Of a stretch of DNA of 64,000 nt, positions 1-8,396 are shown piece by piece. The translations under genes were made by a program, and so were the position numbers. Numbering within the stretch: the stretch's first letter is position 1; every line of letters starts with the position of its first letter. Under the pieces are notes generated by a model. The model saw only the letters and a program-made list of their open reading frames with translations. It did no database searches and was not told the DNA's origin. Source of the stretch: Rhizobium terricola. Its GTDB lineage: Bacteria > Pseudomonadota > Alphaproteobacteria > Rhizobiales > Rhizobiaceae. The stretch is from contig NZ_JABBGK010000007.1 in assembly GCF_012927355.1 (NCBI RefSeq), positions 1 to 64,000 on the forward strand, given 5' to 3'.

Positions 1-161
1 AGTTCATGAGCCTGCATCCCGGCGACGTCATCTCCACCGGCACACCCCCCGGCGTCGGCATGGGCATGAAGCCGCCCCGTTACCTGAAAGCCGGCGACAC
101 CGTCGAACTCGGAATCCATGGCCTCGGAACGCAGAAGCAGACGTTCAGGGCCGACGCGTAA
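1..161 (+). CDS. Fumarylacetoacetate hydrolase (FAH) family protein, C-terminal end only
   Basis: Only about the last 53 codons are present; the gene starts before the window and stops with TAA at 159-161. The fragment carries the FAH-family C-terminal signature ([13 protein letters not shown], then a [15 protein letters not shown] stretch), which lines the metal/acylpyruvate pocket. FAH members beside an L-fuconate dehydratase usually cleave or hydrolyse 2,4-diketo-3-deoxy sugar acids, so a role late in L-fucose or L-rhamnose type acid catabolism is inferred from the neighbour 28 bases downstream. The exact substrate cannot be read from this fragment. Confidence 0.85.
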   Translation, partial: FMSLHPGDVISTGTPPGVGMGMKPPRYLKAGDTVELGIHGLGTQKQTFRADA

Positions 162-189
162 TACAATCGCAGAACCAAGGCATAGACCC

Positions 190-1467
190 ATGACCAAAAT
201 CACCAGCCTGCGCTCGATCGACTTGCGCTTCCCCACCTCGCAGAGCCTCGATGGCTCGGACGCGATGAACCCGGACCCGGATTATTCGGCGGCCTATGTC
301 GTTCTCGGCACGGACGCGCCAGGGCTGGAAGGCCACGGGCTTACCTTCACCATCGGCCGCGGCAACGAAATCTGCTGCGCGGCGATCGATGCACTGGAGC
401 ATCTCGTCGTCGGTCTCGATCTCGACTGGATCAAGGCCAATCCGGGCCGCTTCTGGCGTTTCATCACCGGCGACAGCCAGCTGCGCTGGATCGGCCCGGA
501 CAAGGGCGCAATGCATCTCGCGACCGGCGCCGTTGTCAACGCCGTATGGGATCTCCTTGCCAAGCAGGCCGGCAAGCCGGTCTGGCGCCTCGTCGCCGAG
601 ATGAGCCCGGAAGAGATCGTCTCGATCGTCGATTTCCGCTACCTCACCGATGCGCTGACGCCGGACGAAGCGCTGGCGATCCTGAAAAAGGCCGAAGCCG
701 GCAAGGCCGCGCGCATCGCCACGCTCGAAAACGAGGGCTATGCCTGCTACACCACGTCCGCGGGCTGGCTCGGCTATGACGACGACAAGCTGCGGCGCCT
801 CTGCCAGGAGGCGGTCGACCAGGGCTTTACCCATATCAAGATGAAGGTCGGCCGTGACCTCGAGGACGACAAGCGCCGTCTCCGGATCGCGCGCGAGGTG
901 ATCGGCGACGACCGCTACATGATGATCGACGCCAACCAGGTCTGGGAAGTCGGAGAGGCGATCGACTGGGTGAAGGAACTTTCGGTCTACAAACCGTTCT
1001 TCATCGAGGAACCGACGAGCCCCGACGATATCGCCGGTCACAAGGCGATCCGCGAGGCGGTCGCCCCGGTCAAGGTCGCGACCGGCGAGATGTGCCAGAA
1101 CCGCATCGTCTTCAAGCAGATGATCGCCGGCGGCGCGATCGATATCGTGCAGATCGATTCCTGCCGCATGGGTGGCTTGAACGAAGTGCTGGCGGTGCTG
1201 CTGATGGCGGCGAAGTACAACCTTCCGGTCTGGCCGCATGCCGGCGGCGTTGGCCTTTGCGAATATGTCCAGCATCTGTCGATGATCGACTATGTGGCCG
1301 TGTCCGGCACGAAGGAAGGCCGCGTGATCGAGTTCGTCGATCACCTGCATGAGCATTTCATCGATCCCTGCCGGATCGAGAACGCCGCCTACATGCCGCC
1401 GTCCCTGCCAGGCTTCTCGATCGAGATGAAGCCGGAATCGATCGAGCGCTATCGCTTCGAAGGCTAA
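190..1467 (+). CDS. L-fuconate dehydratase (enolase superfamily)
   Basis: 425 aa from ATG 190; an upstream in-frame ATG at 118 lies inside the preceding gene and is not preferred. It dehydrates L-fuconate to 2-keto-3-deoxy-L-fuconate in the cytoplasm with Mg2+. The mandelate-racemase-type barrel is complete: the KxK base motif (K217, K219 in HIKMKVG), metal ligands D247, E273 and E300, and the D323/H350 dyad (QIDSCRMGG and WPHAGG). The spacing matches the known Xanthomonas fuconate dehydratase residues with a one-residue offset. It follows the FAH-family gene closely, so the two are probably co-transcribed in a non-phosphorylating L-fucose/L-rhamnose pathway. A strong hairpin follows the stop. 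Confidence 0.92.
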   Translation: MTKITSLRSIDLRFPTSQSLDGSDAMNPDPDYSAAYVVLGTDAPGLEGHGLTFTIGRGNEICCAAIDALEHLVVGLDLDWIKANPGRFWRFITGDSQLRWIGPDKGAMHLATGAVVNAVWDLLAKQAGKPVWRLVAEMSPEEIVSIVDFRYLTDALTPDEALAILKKAEAGKAARIATLENEGYACYTTSAGWLGYDDDKLRRLCQEAVDQGFTHIKMKVGRDLEDDKRRLRIAREVIGDDRYMMIDANQVWEVGEAIDWVKELSVYKPFFIEEPTSPDDIAGHKAIREAVAPVKVATGEMCQNRIVFKQMIAGGAIDIVQIDSCRMGGLNEVLAVLLMAAKYNLPVWPHAGGVGLCEYVQHLSMIDYVAVSGTKEGRVIEFVDHLHEHFIDPCRIENAAYMPPSLPGFSIEMKPESIERYRFEG

Positions 1468-1471
1468 TTGC

Positions 1472-1509
1472 CGAATTTCGGGCGGCCCTGCGGAGCCGCC
1501 CGAAATTCG
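1472..1509 (+). terminator. Hairpin terminator after the fuconate dehydratase gene
   Basis: A perfect 15-bp inverted repeat (arms 1472-1486 and 1495-1509, GC-rich core, 8-base loop) begins 5 bases after the stop codon. No long T run follows, but the stem is strong enough for a terminator or a 3'-end stabiliser. Confidence 0.7.
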
Positions 1510-1668
1510 CTGGCATCTGCCAGCCAACCCTTGCGCGCTTCGGTTGAGTTCTTTGCGACACAACAAAGACGCCAGGCGCTATACCGTCTACCGACAAGCT
1601 CGAACTTCCTTGCCACGGATGAACCGTGGCCGCTCGGCATGACGCCGGTATCTTCGGAGCTGTCGTCC

Positions 1669-3858
1669 ATGCGTTTGTCCAATGTCTCGATCACCAAGCG
1701 GATTCTGCTTGCGGTCGCCCTTCCCCTGTTTCTCGTCGCCGGGCTCGCCTATGATCGCATCGGCAGAAACCTGGAATCCTATCGCCAGGCCACATTACTG
1801 GTGACCGTCAGCGACTACATCGTGGCCGTCGGCGAAACGGTCCATCAATTGCAGACCGAACGCGGAGAAAGCGCGGGATATCTCGGCAGCAAGCGTACGG
1901 AGGCCCGCGAGCGGCTCGCAAAAGCCCGCGCCCGATTCGACGAACTTGCCGTCGCGCTGCAGTCAGCAGACACCGCTTACCTCGGCGACGCCGCCAGAAA
2001 CATCGGACGGCTCCTGCACGAAGACGTTCTGAAGATCCGCGGAGAGATAGACGGGACCGCCGTCACGGTCGCCCAGAGCAATGCGGCCTATGTCGAACTG
2101 GTCGGCAGGCTCCTGGCCATCCCGCAATCACTGGCCGACAGCGGCATGGCGGGACAACTCGGCAACGAGATCAATGCCTACAATCAGCTGTCGCTCGCCA
2201 AGGAGTATGCCGGACAGGAACGCGCACTCGGGAACGGCGTTCTCTCGTCGGGTCAAATCGACGGTACAACGATCCTGCGGCTCTCCGCTCTTTACGGTGC
2301 ACAATCCACCCTGCTGGACGGTTTGAGCACAGTCAATCTCACGGCCGAAGCGACCCTTGAAGCCATCCGCCCCGACGCCCAGAGGGAGCTCGCCGCGATC
2401 CGTTCACGGTTGCTGGCAGCCGGGGAGCATGCCGACCTTTCAGGCTGGGACGCCGGCAAGTGGTATGCCGCCGCGACAGACCGCATCAACATCATGCGGC
2501 AGGTCGAGAAGGAAATCATGTCCAGGATCCGCGAGGATGCCGTCAATCTGGCGCGTCGCGAGACCACGGCGCTCGTGCTCATCGGCTCCATATTGGCAAT
2601 TGCCGGCTCGTCGGCGCTCATCTTGTCGATCTGGATCGGGCTCGGCGTCGTGCGTCCGATGCGGAGACTGACGTCTGCGGTGGAAGACCTGGCAAGCGGC
2701 AAGGCCGACGTCACGATCGACGCGATGGACTCGAAGGATGAGACCGGGGCGATGGCACGCGCGGTCGGTCATGCCATCGCGGCCGCGAAGCATAAGGTCG
2801 AGCTAGAGCGCATAGAGGATCTGCAACGCGCCGCAGAGCGGCAGGCGGAGGCAGAAAGCGTCGAACGGGAGCGCGCACGACGGGCTGAAGAACTGGAACT
2901 GGCGCTCGCCGAACTCGGCCAGGGGCTTGGGGCGCTCGCCGACGGCAATCTCCAACATCGCATCGAGCAGCCGCTGTCCTCAAGCCTCGAACCGCTGCGG
3001 ATCGCTTTCAACGCTTCAATGAACACTCTCGAGAGGCTCGTGTCCGTGGCCAGTTCGAATGCCACGTCAATCAACGACGGCTGCAAAGACCTTCAGGGCG
3101 CCGCCGACGATCTGGCCCGTCGCACGGCCGGCCAGGCAGCGGCTCTCGAGGAGGCGGCTGCCGCGCTGGAAGAAGTCGCAACCGCCGTGAAGATGTCGGC
3201 AAGCGGTGCCGAGGAGGCACGATCTGCTGTTGGTACCGCCACCAACGATGCGGCGGAGGCAACGCAAATCGTCGCCAACACGGTTTCGGCCATGCGGGAG
3301 ATCGCACGATCGTCGGACCAGATCGGACAAATCATCGGTGTTATCGACGAGATCGCCTTCCAGACAAATCTCCTGGCGCTCAATGCCGGCGTCGAGGCGG
3401 CCCGCGCCGGTGAGGCCGGCAAGGGCTTTGCCGTGGTTGCCCAGGAGGTCCGCGAACTTGCCCAGCGCTCAGCGGTAGCGGCACGGGAAATCAAGGGACT
3501 TGTCGAGCGCTCGTCTCGCGACGTGGCCAGCGGCGTGGCGTTGGTCGGGCACACGGGTGAGGCGCTTGCCGGCATCGAAACGCATGTGCAGCAGATCAAC
3601 CAGCAGGTCGAGACCATCGTGCAATCGTCCAGGGAACAGTCCGTTGCGCTCGCGGAAATCAGCGCGACGATCGGTCAGCTCGACCAGATCACGCAGCAAA
3701 ATGCGGCCATGGTTGAGGAGACCAATGCGGCCACCCAATCCCTCGCCAGGGAAACGGGCAAGCTGCGCGGCCAGCTCGGGGCCTTCCGAACCGACGAGGG
3801 GCAGCGCATCGCGAGCCCAGCCAAATCGGCAAACGGGGTCTTTGCGCGCTCAGCATAA
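1669..3858 (+). CDS. Methyl-accepting chemotaxis protein with NIT sensor domain
   Basis: 729 aa from ATG 1669 ([16 protein letters not shown]). The reading frame is open back to 1468, but this start is chosen because a GGAG lies just upstream and the N-terminal membrane anchor follows directly; ATG 1639 is the alternative. Order: short cytoplasmic tail, first membrane helix (about 10-28), periplasmic nitrate/nitrite-type NIT domain with the [17 protein letters not shown] motif, second helix (about 300-325, [18 protein letters not shown]), HAMP domain, and a cytoplasmic signalling domain with the conserved hairpin tip [20 protein letters not shown]. It signals through CheA/CheW. The ligand is unknown; NIT domains often sense nitrate or nitrite. 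Its 3' end is 2 bases from the convergent tetR gene. Confidence 0.92.
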   Translation: MRLSNVSITKRILLAVALPLFLVAGLAYDRIGRNLESYRQATLLVTVSDYIVAVGETVHQLQTERGESAGYLGSKRTEARERLAKARARFDELAVALQSADTAYLGDAARNIGRLLHEDVLKIRGEIDGTAVTVAQSNAAYVELVGRLLAIPQSLADSGMAGQLGNEINAYNQLSLAKEYAGQERALGNGVLSSGQIDGTTILRLSALYGAQSTLLDGLSTVNLTAEATLEAIRPDAQRELAAIRSRLLAAGEHADLSGWDAGKWYAAATDRINIMRQVEKEIMSRIREDAVNLARRETTALVLIGSILAIAGSSALILSIWIGLGVVRPMRRLTSAVEDLASGKADVTIDAMDSKDETGAMARAVGHAIAAAKHKVELERIEDLQRAAERQAEAESVERERARRAEELELALAELGQGLGALADGNLQHRIEQPLSSSLEPLRIAFNASMNTLERLVSVASSNATSINDGCKDLQGAADDLARRTAGQAAALEEAAAALEEVATAVKMSASGAEEARSAVGTATNDAAEATQIVANTVSAMREIARSSDQIGQIIGVIDEIAFQTNLLALNAGVEAARAGEAGKGFAVVAQEVRELAQRSAVAAREIKGLVERSSRDVASGVALVGHTGEALAGIETHVQQINQQVETIVQSSREQSVALAEISATIGQLDQITQQNAAMVEETNAATQSLARETGKLRGQLGAFRTDEGQRIASPAKSANGVFARSA

Positions 3859-3860
3859 TA

Positions 3861-4505
3861 TCATCGCTTGGCCGTCACCTCGTCGGCCTCATGCCGGAAG
3901 ATGCGGACGATCTGGCGGCCGATTTCTTCCGGCGTCATGCGGCCGGGCCGATACCAGCCACTGATGTTGTTGAGCAAGGTGAGCAGCAGCAGGCGATAGA
4001 CGCCACGGTCAAGCGCCGGATCGAGCGGCAGATCGGCAATCAGCTCGCGGAAGATATGTTCGAAGGCGTCGCGCTTCTCCACGAGCCGACTGCGGATCTC
4101 TGCCGGTGCCGAGGCGAAATCGTTCATCAGCGGCATGGTCAAGGAGTCGGGGTCGAGCTGGATTTCCATCATGGTGACACAGGCCGCCTCGAGCCTTGCC
4201 CAGGGATCCTCGATGCTGGCCATGGCTGCACGGATCCGGTCCTCGGCAACCTGCAAGGCGAGATCGTGGATGCGGACGAACAGTGCTTCCTTCGACTTGA
4301 TGTAGTGATAGAGCGAGCCGCCGAGCAGGCCGACACGCTCGCCGATGTCGCGCACCGAGGTCGCAGCATAGCCGCGCTCGGCAAAGAGAAGGGCCGCGGC
4401 CTCCAGGATATCCCGGTGGCGCTCGCTGAGATCGCTTTGCGCCAACGCTCCGCCGAGCCTGCTCTGCAGCGGGCGCGTCTTGTCCTGGCCGTCCCCTTCA
4501 GTCAT
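3861..4505 (-). CDS. TetR-family transcriptional regulator
   Basis: 214 aa starting MTEGDGQDK at 4505, chosen because GGGAG lies 6-10 bases upstream; an in-frame ATG at 4520 is possible, and the frame stays open further upstream without family resemblance. The N-terminal helix-turn-helix is visible (ILEAAALLFAERGYAATSV, then GSLYHYIKSKEALF), followed by a variable ligand-binding region. It is divergent from the beta-oxidation operon at 4951, the usual arrangement for TetR-type acyl-CoA-responsive repressors. The inferred role is control of that operon. The effector is not deducible; an acyl-CoA is the obvious candidate. Confidence 0.88.
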   Translation of the reverse strand: MTEGDGQDKTRPLQSRLGGALAQSDLSERHRDILEAAALLFAERGYAATSVRDIGERVGLLGGSLYHYIKSKEALFVRIHDLALQVAEDRIRAAMASIEDPWARLEAACVTMMEIQLDPDSLTMPLMNDFASAPAEIRSRLVEKRDAFEHIFRELIADLPLDPALDRGVYRLLLLTLLNNISGWYRPGRMTPEEIGRQIVRIFRHEADEVTAKR

Positions 4506-4950
4506 TGGCTCTCCCGGCATTTCTTGTTGTGCACGATCCCATCTCGTCAACGCTATTAGCGCAGACCGGCGTTTTTCCCAAACGGCGAATTCTGGCCGGA
4601 TCGAGGCATCCGAAATTTCGCACTTGCGAACTGTAACAATCGTTTGATACATGTTGTTTCCTGTTGGAGGACGGACGATTGATCGGATTGTCTCAGGCAA
4701 TTGCACAAAGCGGCGAAACGGCGAGCCGTTTCGGTTTGAAGTCACCGGTCCTAGGCACCCGGCAAAAAGTGCGGTCCGCCGCGCGGCATGAAGAACCCCT
4801 TCATCCCACCTGAAGACCCACCCACCACGTGAAAGAAGCAGGGCAACCGCTCGAGAACCAACCAGCCACACGGGCAAAGCCGCGCTCCAGCCAGATCGGC
4901 GTCAGAGGCGTCGCGTAACCCCGCCAGACGAGAACCTGAAGAAGAAGACC
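4506..4950. promoter_or_regulatory. Divergent control region between tetR and the beta-oxidation operon
   Basis: This 445-base stretch has no convincing gene. It should hold promoters for the leftward tetR and the rightward thiolase operon. Its clearest element is the palindrome at 4714-4733. A second imperfect element, AACAA...TTGTT, lies around 4634-4660 in an AT-richer patch. A purine-rich ribosome-binding site (GAAGAAGAAGA) precedes the thiolase start. Confidence 0.5.
4714..4733. promoter_or_regulatory. Palindrome, candidate TetR operator
   Basis: Perfect inverted repeat CGAAACGGC-GA-GCCGTTTCG: 9-bp arms around a 2-base centre, in the tetR/thiolase divergent intergenic region. The GAAAC...GTTTC edges resemble the boxes of PsrA-like fatty-acid repressors of the TetR family. 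Binding is inferred, not shown. Confidence 0.45.
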
Positions 4951-6072
4951 ATGAACGCAATCTATATCGTCGACTATCTGCGCAGCCCCTTTGCGCCCGC
5001 CTATCGCGGCGCGCTTGCCGGCGTTCGCCCGGATGATCTCGCAGCCGCCGTCATCAAGGCGCTGGTCGGCCGCTCCGGCATCGATCCGGCCGAAATCGAG
5101 GACGTGAACCTCGGCTGCGCCTTTGCCGAGGGCGAACAGGGTCTCAACATCGCCCGCTGCGCCGCACTGATCGCCGGACTTCCTCAATCGGTCGGCGGCT
5201 CCACGGTCAACCGCTGGTGCGGCTCCTCCATGCAGGCGATCCAGATGGCCGCCGGCGCAATCGCCATGGGCGCGGGTGACGCCTTCGTCGCGGGCGGCGT
5301 GGAAAGCATGAGCCGCGTGCCGATGATGGGCTTCAACCCGATGCCGAACCCGGCCTGGAGCGACGCCCAGCGCATGGCCTTCCTCAACATGGGACTGACC
5401 GCCGAAAACCTCGCCGACCGCTACGGTATCTCACGCGAAGAACAGGACGCCTATTCGCTGGAGAGCCAGAAAAAGGCGCTCGCCGCCCGCGCCGATGGAA
5501 GGCTCGCCGCCGAGATCGCCCCTATCGGCGATGTCACCGCCGATGGCTGTCCGCGCGAGACGGACACGCAAAAGCTCGCGGGCCTCAAGACCGCCTTCAA
5601 GGCCGGTGGTTCGGTCACGGCCGGCAACTCCTCGCCGCTCACCGACGGCGCATCCGCGACGCTGGTCTGTTCGGAAGACTTCGTGAAGCGCCATAACCTG
5701 ACACCGCTCGCGCGCATCTCAGGATATGCCATTTCCGGCTGCGCGCCCGAGATCATGGGCATCGGCCCGGTCGAGGCCAGCCGCAAGGCGCTGAAGCGCG
5801 CCGGCATTTCCGCAGGTAAACTCGACGTGATCGAAATGAACGAAGCCTTCGCCGTGCAGGTTCTCTCCTGCTGCCGTGACCTCGACATCGATCCCACCCG
5901 CCTCAACCGCGACGGCGGCGCAATCGCGCTCGGCCACCCGCTGGGCGCGACCGGTGCCCGCCTCGTCGGCAAGGCGTCGCTGCTCCTGAAGCGCGACGGC
6001 GGACGCCATGCGCTCGCCACCCAGTGCATCGGCGGCGGTCAGGGCATCGCCATGGTTCTGGAGGCCGCTTGA
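4951..6072 (+). CDS. Acetyl-CoA acyltransferase (thiolase)
   Basis: 373 aa. It catalyses the last beta-oxidation step, thiolytic cleavage of 3-ketoacyl-CoA. All thiolase catalytic elements are present: nucleophile C90 in NRWCGSSMQA, the NEAFAVQ motif, H329 in GGAIALGHPLGATG, and second cysteine C359 in TQCIGGGQG. Length is slightly short for the roughly 390-aa family. It is first in an operon with the fused hydroxyacyl-CoA dehydrogenase/hydratase 2 bases downstream, acyl-CoA dehydrogenase, acyl-CoA ligase and MaoC hydratase, which supports a degradative (FadA-like) rather than a biosynthetic role. Confidence 0.92.
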   Translation: MNAIYIVDYLRSPFAPAYRGALAGVRPDDLAAAVIKALVGRSGIDPAEIEDVNLGCAFAEGEQGLNIARCAALIAGLPQSVGGSTVNRWCGSSMQAIQMAAGAIAMGAGDAFVAGGVESMSRVPMMGFNPMPNPAWSDAQRMAFLNMGLTAENLADRYGISREEQDAYSLESQKKALAARADGRLAAEIAPIGDVTADGCPRETDTQKLAGLKTAFKAGGSVTAGNSSPLTDGASATLVCSEDFVKRHNLTPLARISGYAISGCAPEIMGIGPVEASRKALKRAGISAGKLDVIEMNEAFAVQVLSCCRDLDIDPTRLNRDGGAIALGHPLGATGARLVGKASLLLKRDGGRHALATQCIGGGQGIAMVLEAA

Positions 6073-6074
6073 TC

Positions 6075-8372
6075 ATGGCTGAGATCAAAAAAGCCGCCGT
6101 CATCGGCGCGGGCGTCATGGGTTCGGGCATCGCCGCCCATCTCGCCAATGCAGGGCTCGACGTGGTGCTGCTCGACATGGAGAAGAAGTTCGCCGACGGC
6201 GGCGTCGCCCGCCAGCTCAAGGCCAATGGCTTCATGGACCCGGCCTTCGCGGCGCGCATCACCACCGGCTCGACGAAGGACGACCTCGCGCTGATCGCCG
6301 ACGCCGACTGGATCGTCGAGGCTGTCGCGGAAAAGCTGGAAATCAAGCAGACGCTCTACCGCGCCATCGACGGCATCAGGAAGAAGGGCTCCATCGTCTC
6401 TTCCAACACCTCGACCATTCCGCTGCATTCGCTGGTCGATGGGCTGCCGGAAGGTTTCGCCGCAGACTTCCTCATCACCCATTTCTTCAATCCGCCGCGC
6501 ATCATGCGGCTGCTGGAACTCGTCTCGGGCAAGGCGACCAAGCCTGAAGTGACCGCGACGATCCGTGACTTCGCGGATCGCGACCTCGGCAAGAGCGTTG
6601 TCGTCTGCAAGGATACGCCCGGCTTCATCGGCAACCGCATCGGCAATTACTGGATGGTGGTGGCGCAAAACGAGGCCATCGAACTCGGCCTCGATCTCGA
6701 GGAAGCCGACGCCATCATCGGCAAGCCCTTCGGCATTCCCTCCACCGGCATCTTCGGCCTGCTGGATCTCGTCGGCATCGACCTGATGCCGACCATCCTG
6801 CGCAGCCTGCAGAACGCGACGCCGGAAGGCGATGCGGTGAAGGACTACGACGCCGAACCGGCGCTGATCGCGCGCATGATCGCGGAAAACCGTCTCGGCC
6901 GCAAAAGCGGCGCCGGCTTCGTGCGGCTTTCGCCCGACCGCAAGTCGCGCGACGTGACCGATCTGAAAACCGGCGACTACCGGCCGCAGAAGGCGGTTTC
7001 CTCCGAGAGCCTCGATGCCTCGGGCGGCGATCCGCGTGCGCTGATGGAACATCCCGGCCTCGGCGGCCGCTATGCTGCGATCGTCATGGAAAAGGCGCTC
7101 GCCTATGCCGCGTCGCTGGTGCCGGATATCGCCGACACGCCGGATGCCGTGGATGAGGCCATGCGCACCGGCTACGGCTGGAAGCAGGGTCCGTTCGAAC
7201 TGATCGACCGGCTCGGCGCCGGCTGGCTGAAGGCGCGGCTCGAAACGCGCGGCGTTACTGTCCCCGCCTACCTGTCGCTCGCAACCGAAAAGGGCGGCTT
7301 CTATTCGGTCGTCGACGGCAAGCGCGCCAACCTCCTGCCTGACGGCACGGTCGAACCGATTGCCAAGGGCGACGGCGTGCAGCTCCTTTCCGACCTCAAG
7401 CTCGCCGGCAATCCGGTCGAGGACTGGGGTGCGGCGAGCCTCTGGGATCTCGGCGACGGCGTTGCCTGCCTCGAGTTCCGTACCAAGATGAACACCTACA
7501 ATCCCGCCCTTCTCGACGCCATCAACACGGCCGTCGAACGAACGGCAAAGGACTTCAAGGCGCTGGTGATCGGCAGCGACGCTGCCGTGTTCAGCGCCGG
7601 CGCCGACCTGCGCGTCTTCCTCGACACGGTGGAAGAGGGTGGACGCGAGGCTCTGGGCGCCTTTATCGACCATGGCCACCGCACCTTCAAGGCGGTGAAA
7701 TACGCCCCCTTCCCGGTGGTCGGTGCGGCAGCCGGGCTGGCGCTCGGCGGCGGCTGCGAGATCCTGCTCCACTGCGACGCCATCCAGGCCCATGCGGAAC
7801 TTTCCATCGGCCTCGTCGAAACCCGCATCGGCGTCGTTCCAGGCTGGGGCGGCTGCAAGGAAATGATGCTGCGCTTCTCGGCATCGACCGCCTTGCTGCG
7901 CGGGCCGGTCGCGCCTGCGATTGCGGCCTTCAACCTGATCGCGCCGGCCAGGGTTTCGGCCAGCGCTTTCGATGCCCGCAACCTCGGCTATCTCAAGGCC
8001 ACCGACGGCATCACCATGAACCGCAGCCGGCTGATTGCCGACGCCAAGGCAAAGGCGCTGTCGCTCGCCGAAGGCTATGTCGCGCCGGAACCGCCGGTGA
8101 TCGCCATGGCCGGCCCGTCGGGAGCTTCCGCGATCCACAACATCATCGAGAGCGAAGCGCTCGCCGGTCGGGCCACCGCGCATGACGGGGTAGTCGGGCG
8201 GGCGCTTGCCAATGTTCTGACCGGCGGCCCTTCCGCCGATCCGCTGAAACCGCTCACGGAAGACGATGTGATCGCGCTGGAGCGCGAGGCATTCGTCGAC
8301 CTGCTCGCAACACCCGCAACCGTGGACCGCGTCAAGCACATGCTTTCGACCGGCAAACCGCTGCGCAACTGA
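6075..8372 (+). CDS. Fused 3-hydroxyacyl-CoA dehydrogenase / enoyl-CoA hydratase
   Basis: 765 aa from ATG 6075, 2 bases after the thiolase stop. The N-terminal half is an NAD-binding 3-hydroxyacyl-CoA dehydrogenase (Rossmann GAGVMGSGIA at residues 10-19, then a DTPGFIGNRIG segment). The C-terminal third is a crotonase domain with SAGADL and GGGCEI for the oxyanion hole and first glutamate, and LVETRIGVVPGWGG for the second glutamate. The domain order is dehydrogenase then hydratase, as in FadN-type proteins and the reverse of E. coli FadB. It performs hydration and oxidation of enoyl-CoA in beta-oxidation, handing the product to the adjacent thiolase. Confidence 0.92.
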   Translation: MAEIKKAAVIGAGVMGSGIAAHLANAGLDVVLLDMEKKFADGGVARQLKANGFMDPAFAARITTGSTKDDLALIADADWIVEAVAEKLEIKQTLYRAIDGIRKKGSIVSSNTSTIPLHSLVDGLPEGFAADFLITHFFNPPRIMRLLELVSGKATKPEVTATIRDFADRDLGKSVVVCKDTPGFIGNRIGNYWMVVAQNEAIELGLDLEEADAIIGKPFGIPSTGIFGLLDLVGIDLMPTILRSLQNATPEGDAVKDYDAEPALIARMIAENRLGRKSGAGFVRLSPDRKSRDVTDLKTGDYRPQKAVSSESLDASGGDPRALMEHPGLGGRYAAIVMEKALAYAASLVPDIADTPDAVDEAMRTGYGWKQGPFELIDRLGAGWLKARLETRGVTVPAYLSLATEKGGFYSVVDGKRANLLPDGTVEPIAKGDGVQLLSDLKLAGNPVEDWGAASLWDLGDGVACLEFRTKMNTYNPALLDAINTAVERTAKDFKALVIGSDAAVFSAGADLRVFLDTVEEGGREALGAFIDHGHRTFKAVKYAPFPVVGAAAGLALGGGCEILLHCDAIQAHAELSIGLVETRIGVVPGWGGCKEMMLRFSASTALLRGPVAPAIAAFNLIAPARVSASAFDARNLGYLKATDGITMNRSRLIADAKAKALSLAEGYVAPEPPVIAMAGPSGASAIHNIIESEALAGRATAHDGVVGRALANVLTGGPSADPLKPLTEDDVIALEREAFVDLLATPATVDRVKHMLSTGKPLRN

Positions 8373-8396
8373 ACAAGAAGAGGCAAGGAAACTCCC

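Noticed and set aside
145..1566. 473-codon open frame opposite the fuconate dehydratase gene
   Set aside because: Antisense shadow; the plus-strand gene carries all catalytic residues of the family.
6039..8339. 766-codon open frame opposite the fused dehydrogenase/hydratase gene
   Set aside because: It mirrors a well-supported gene codon for codon, lacks any family motif, and long antisense frames are expected in such GC-rich coding DNA.
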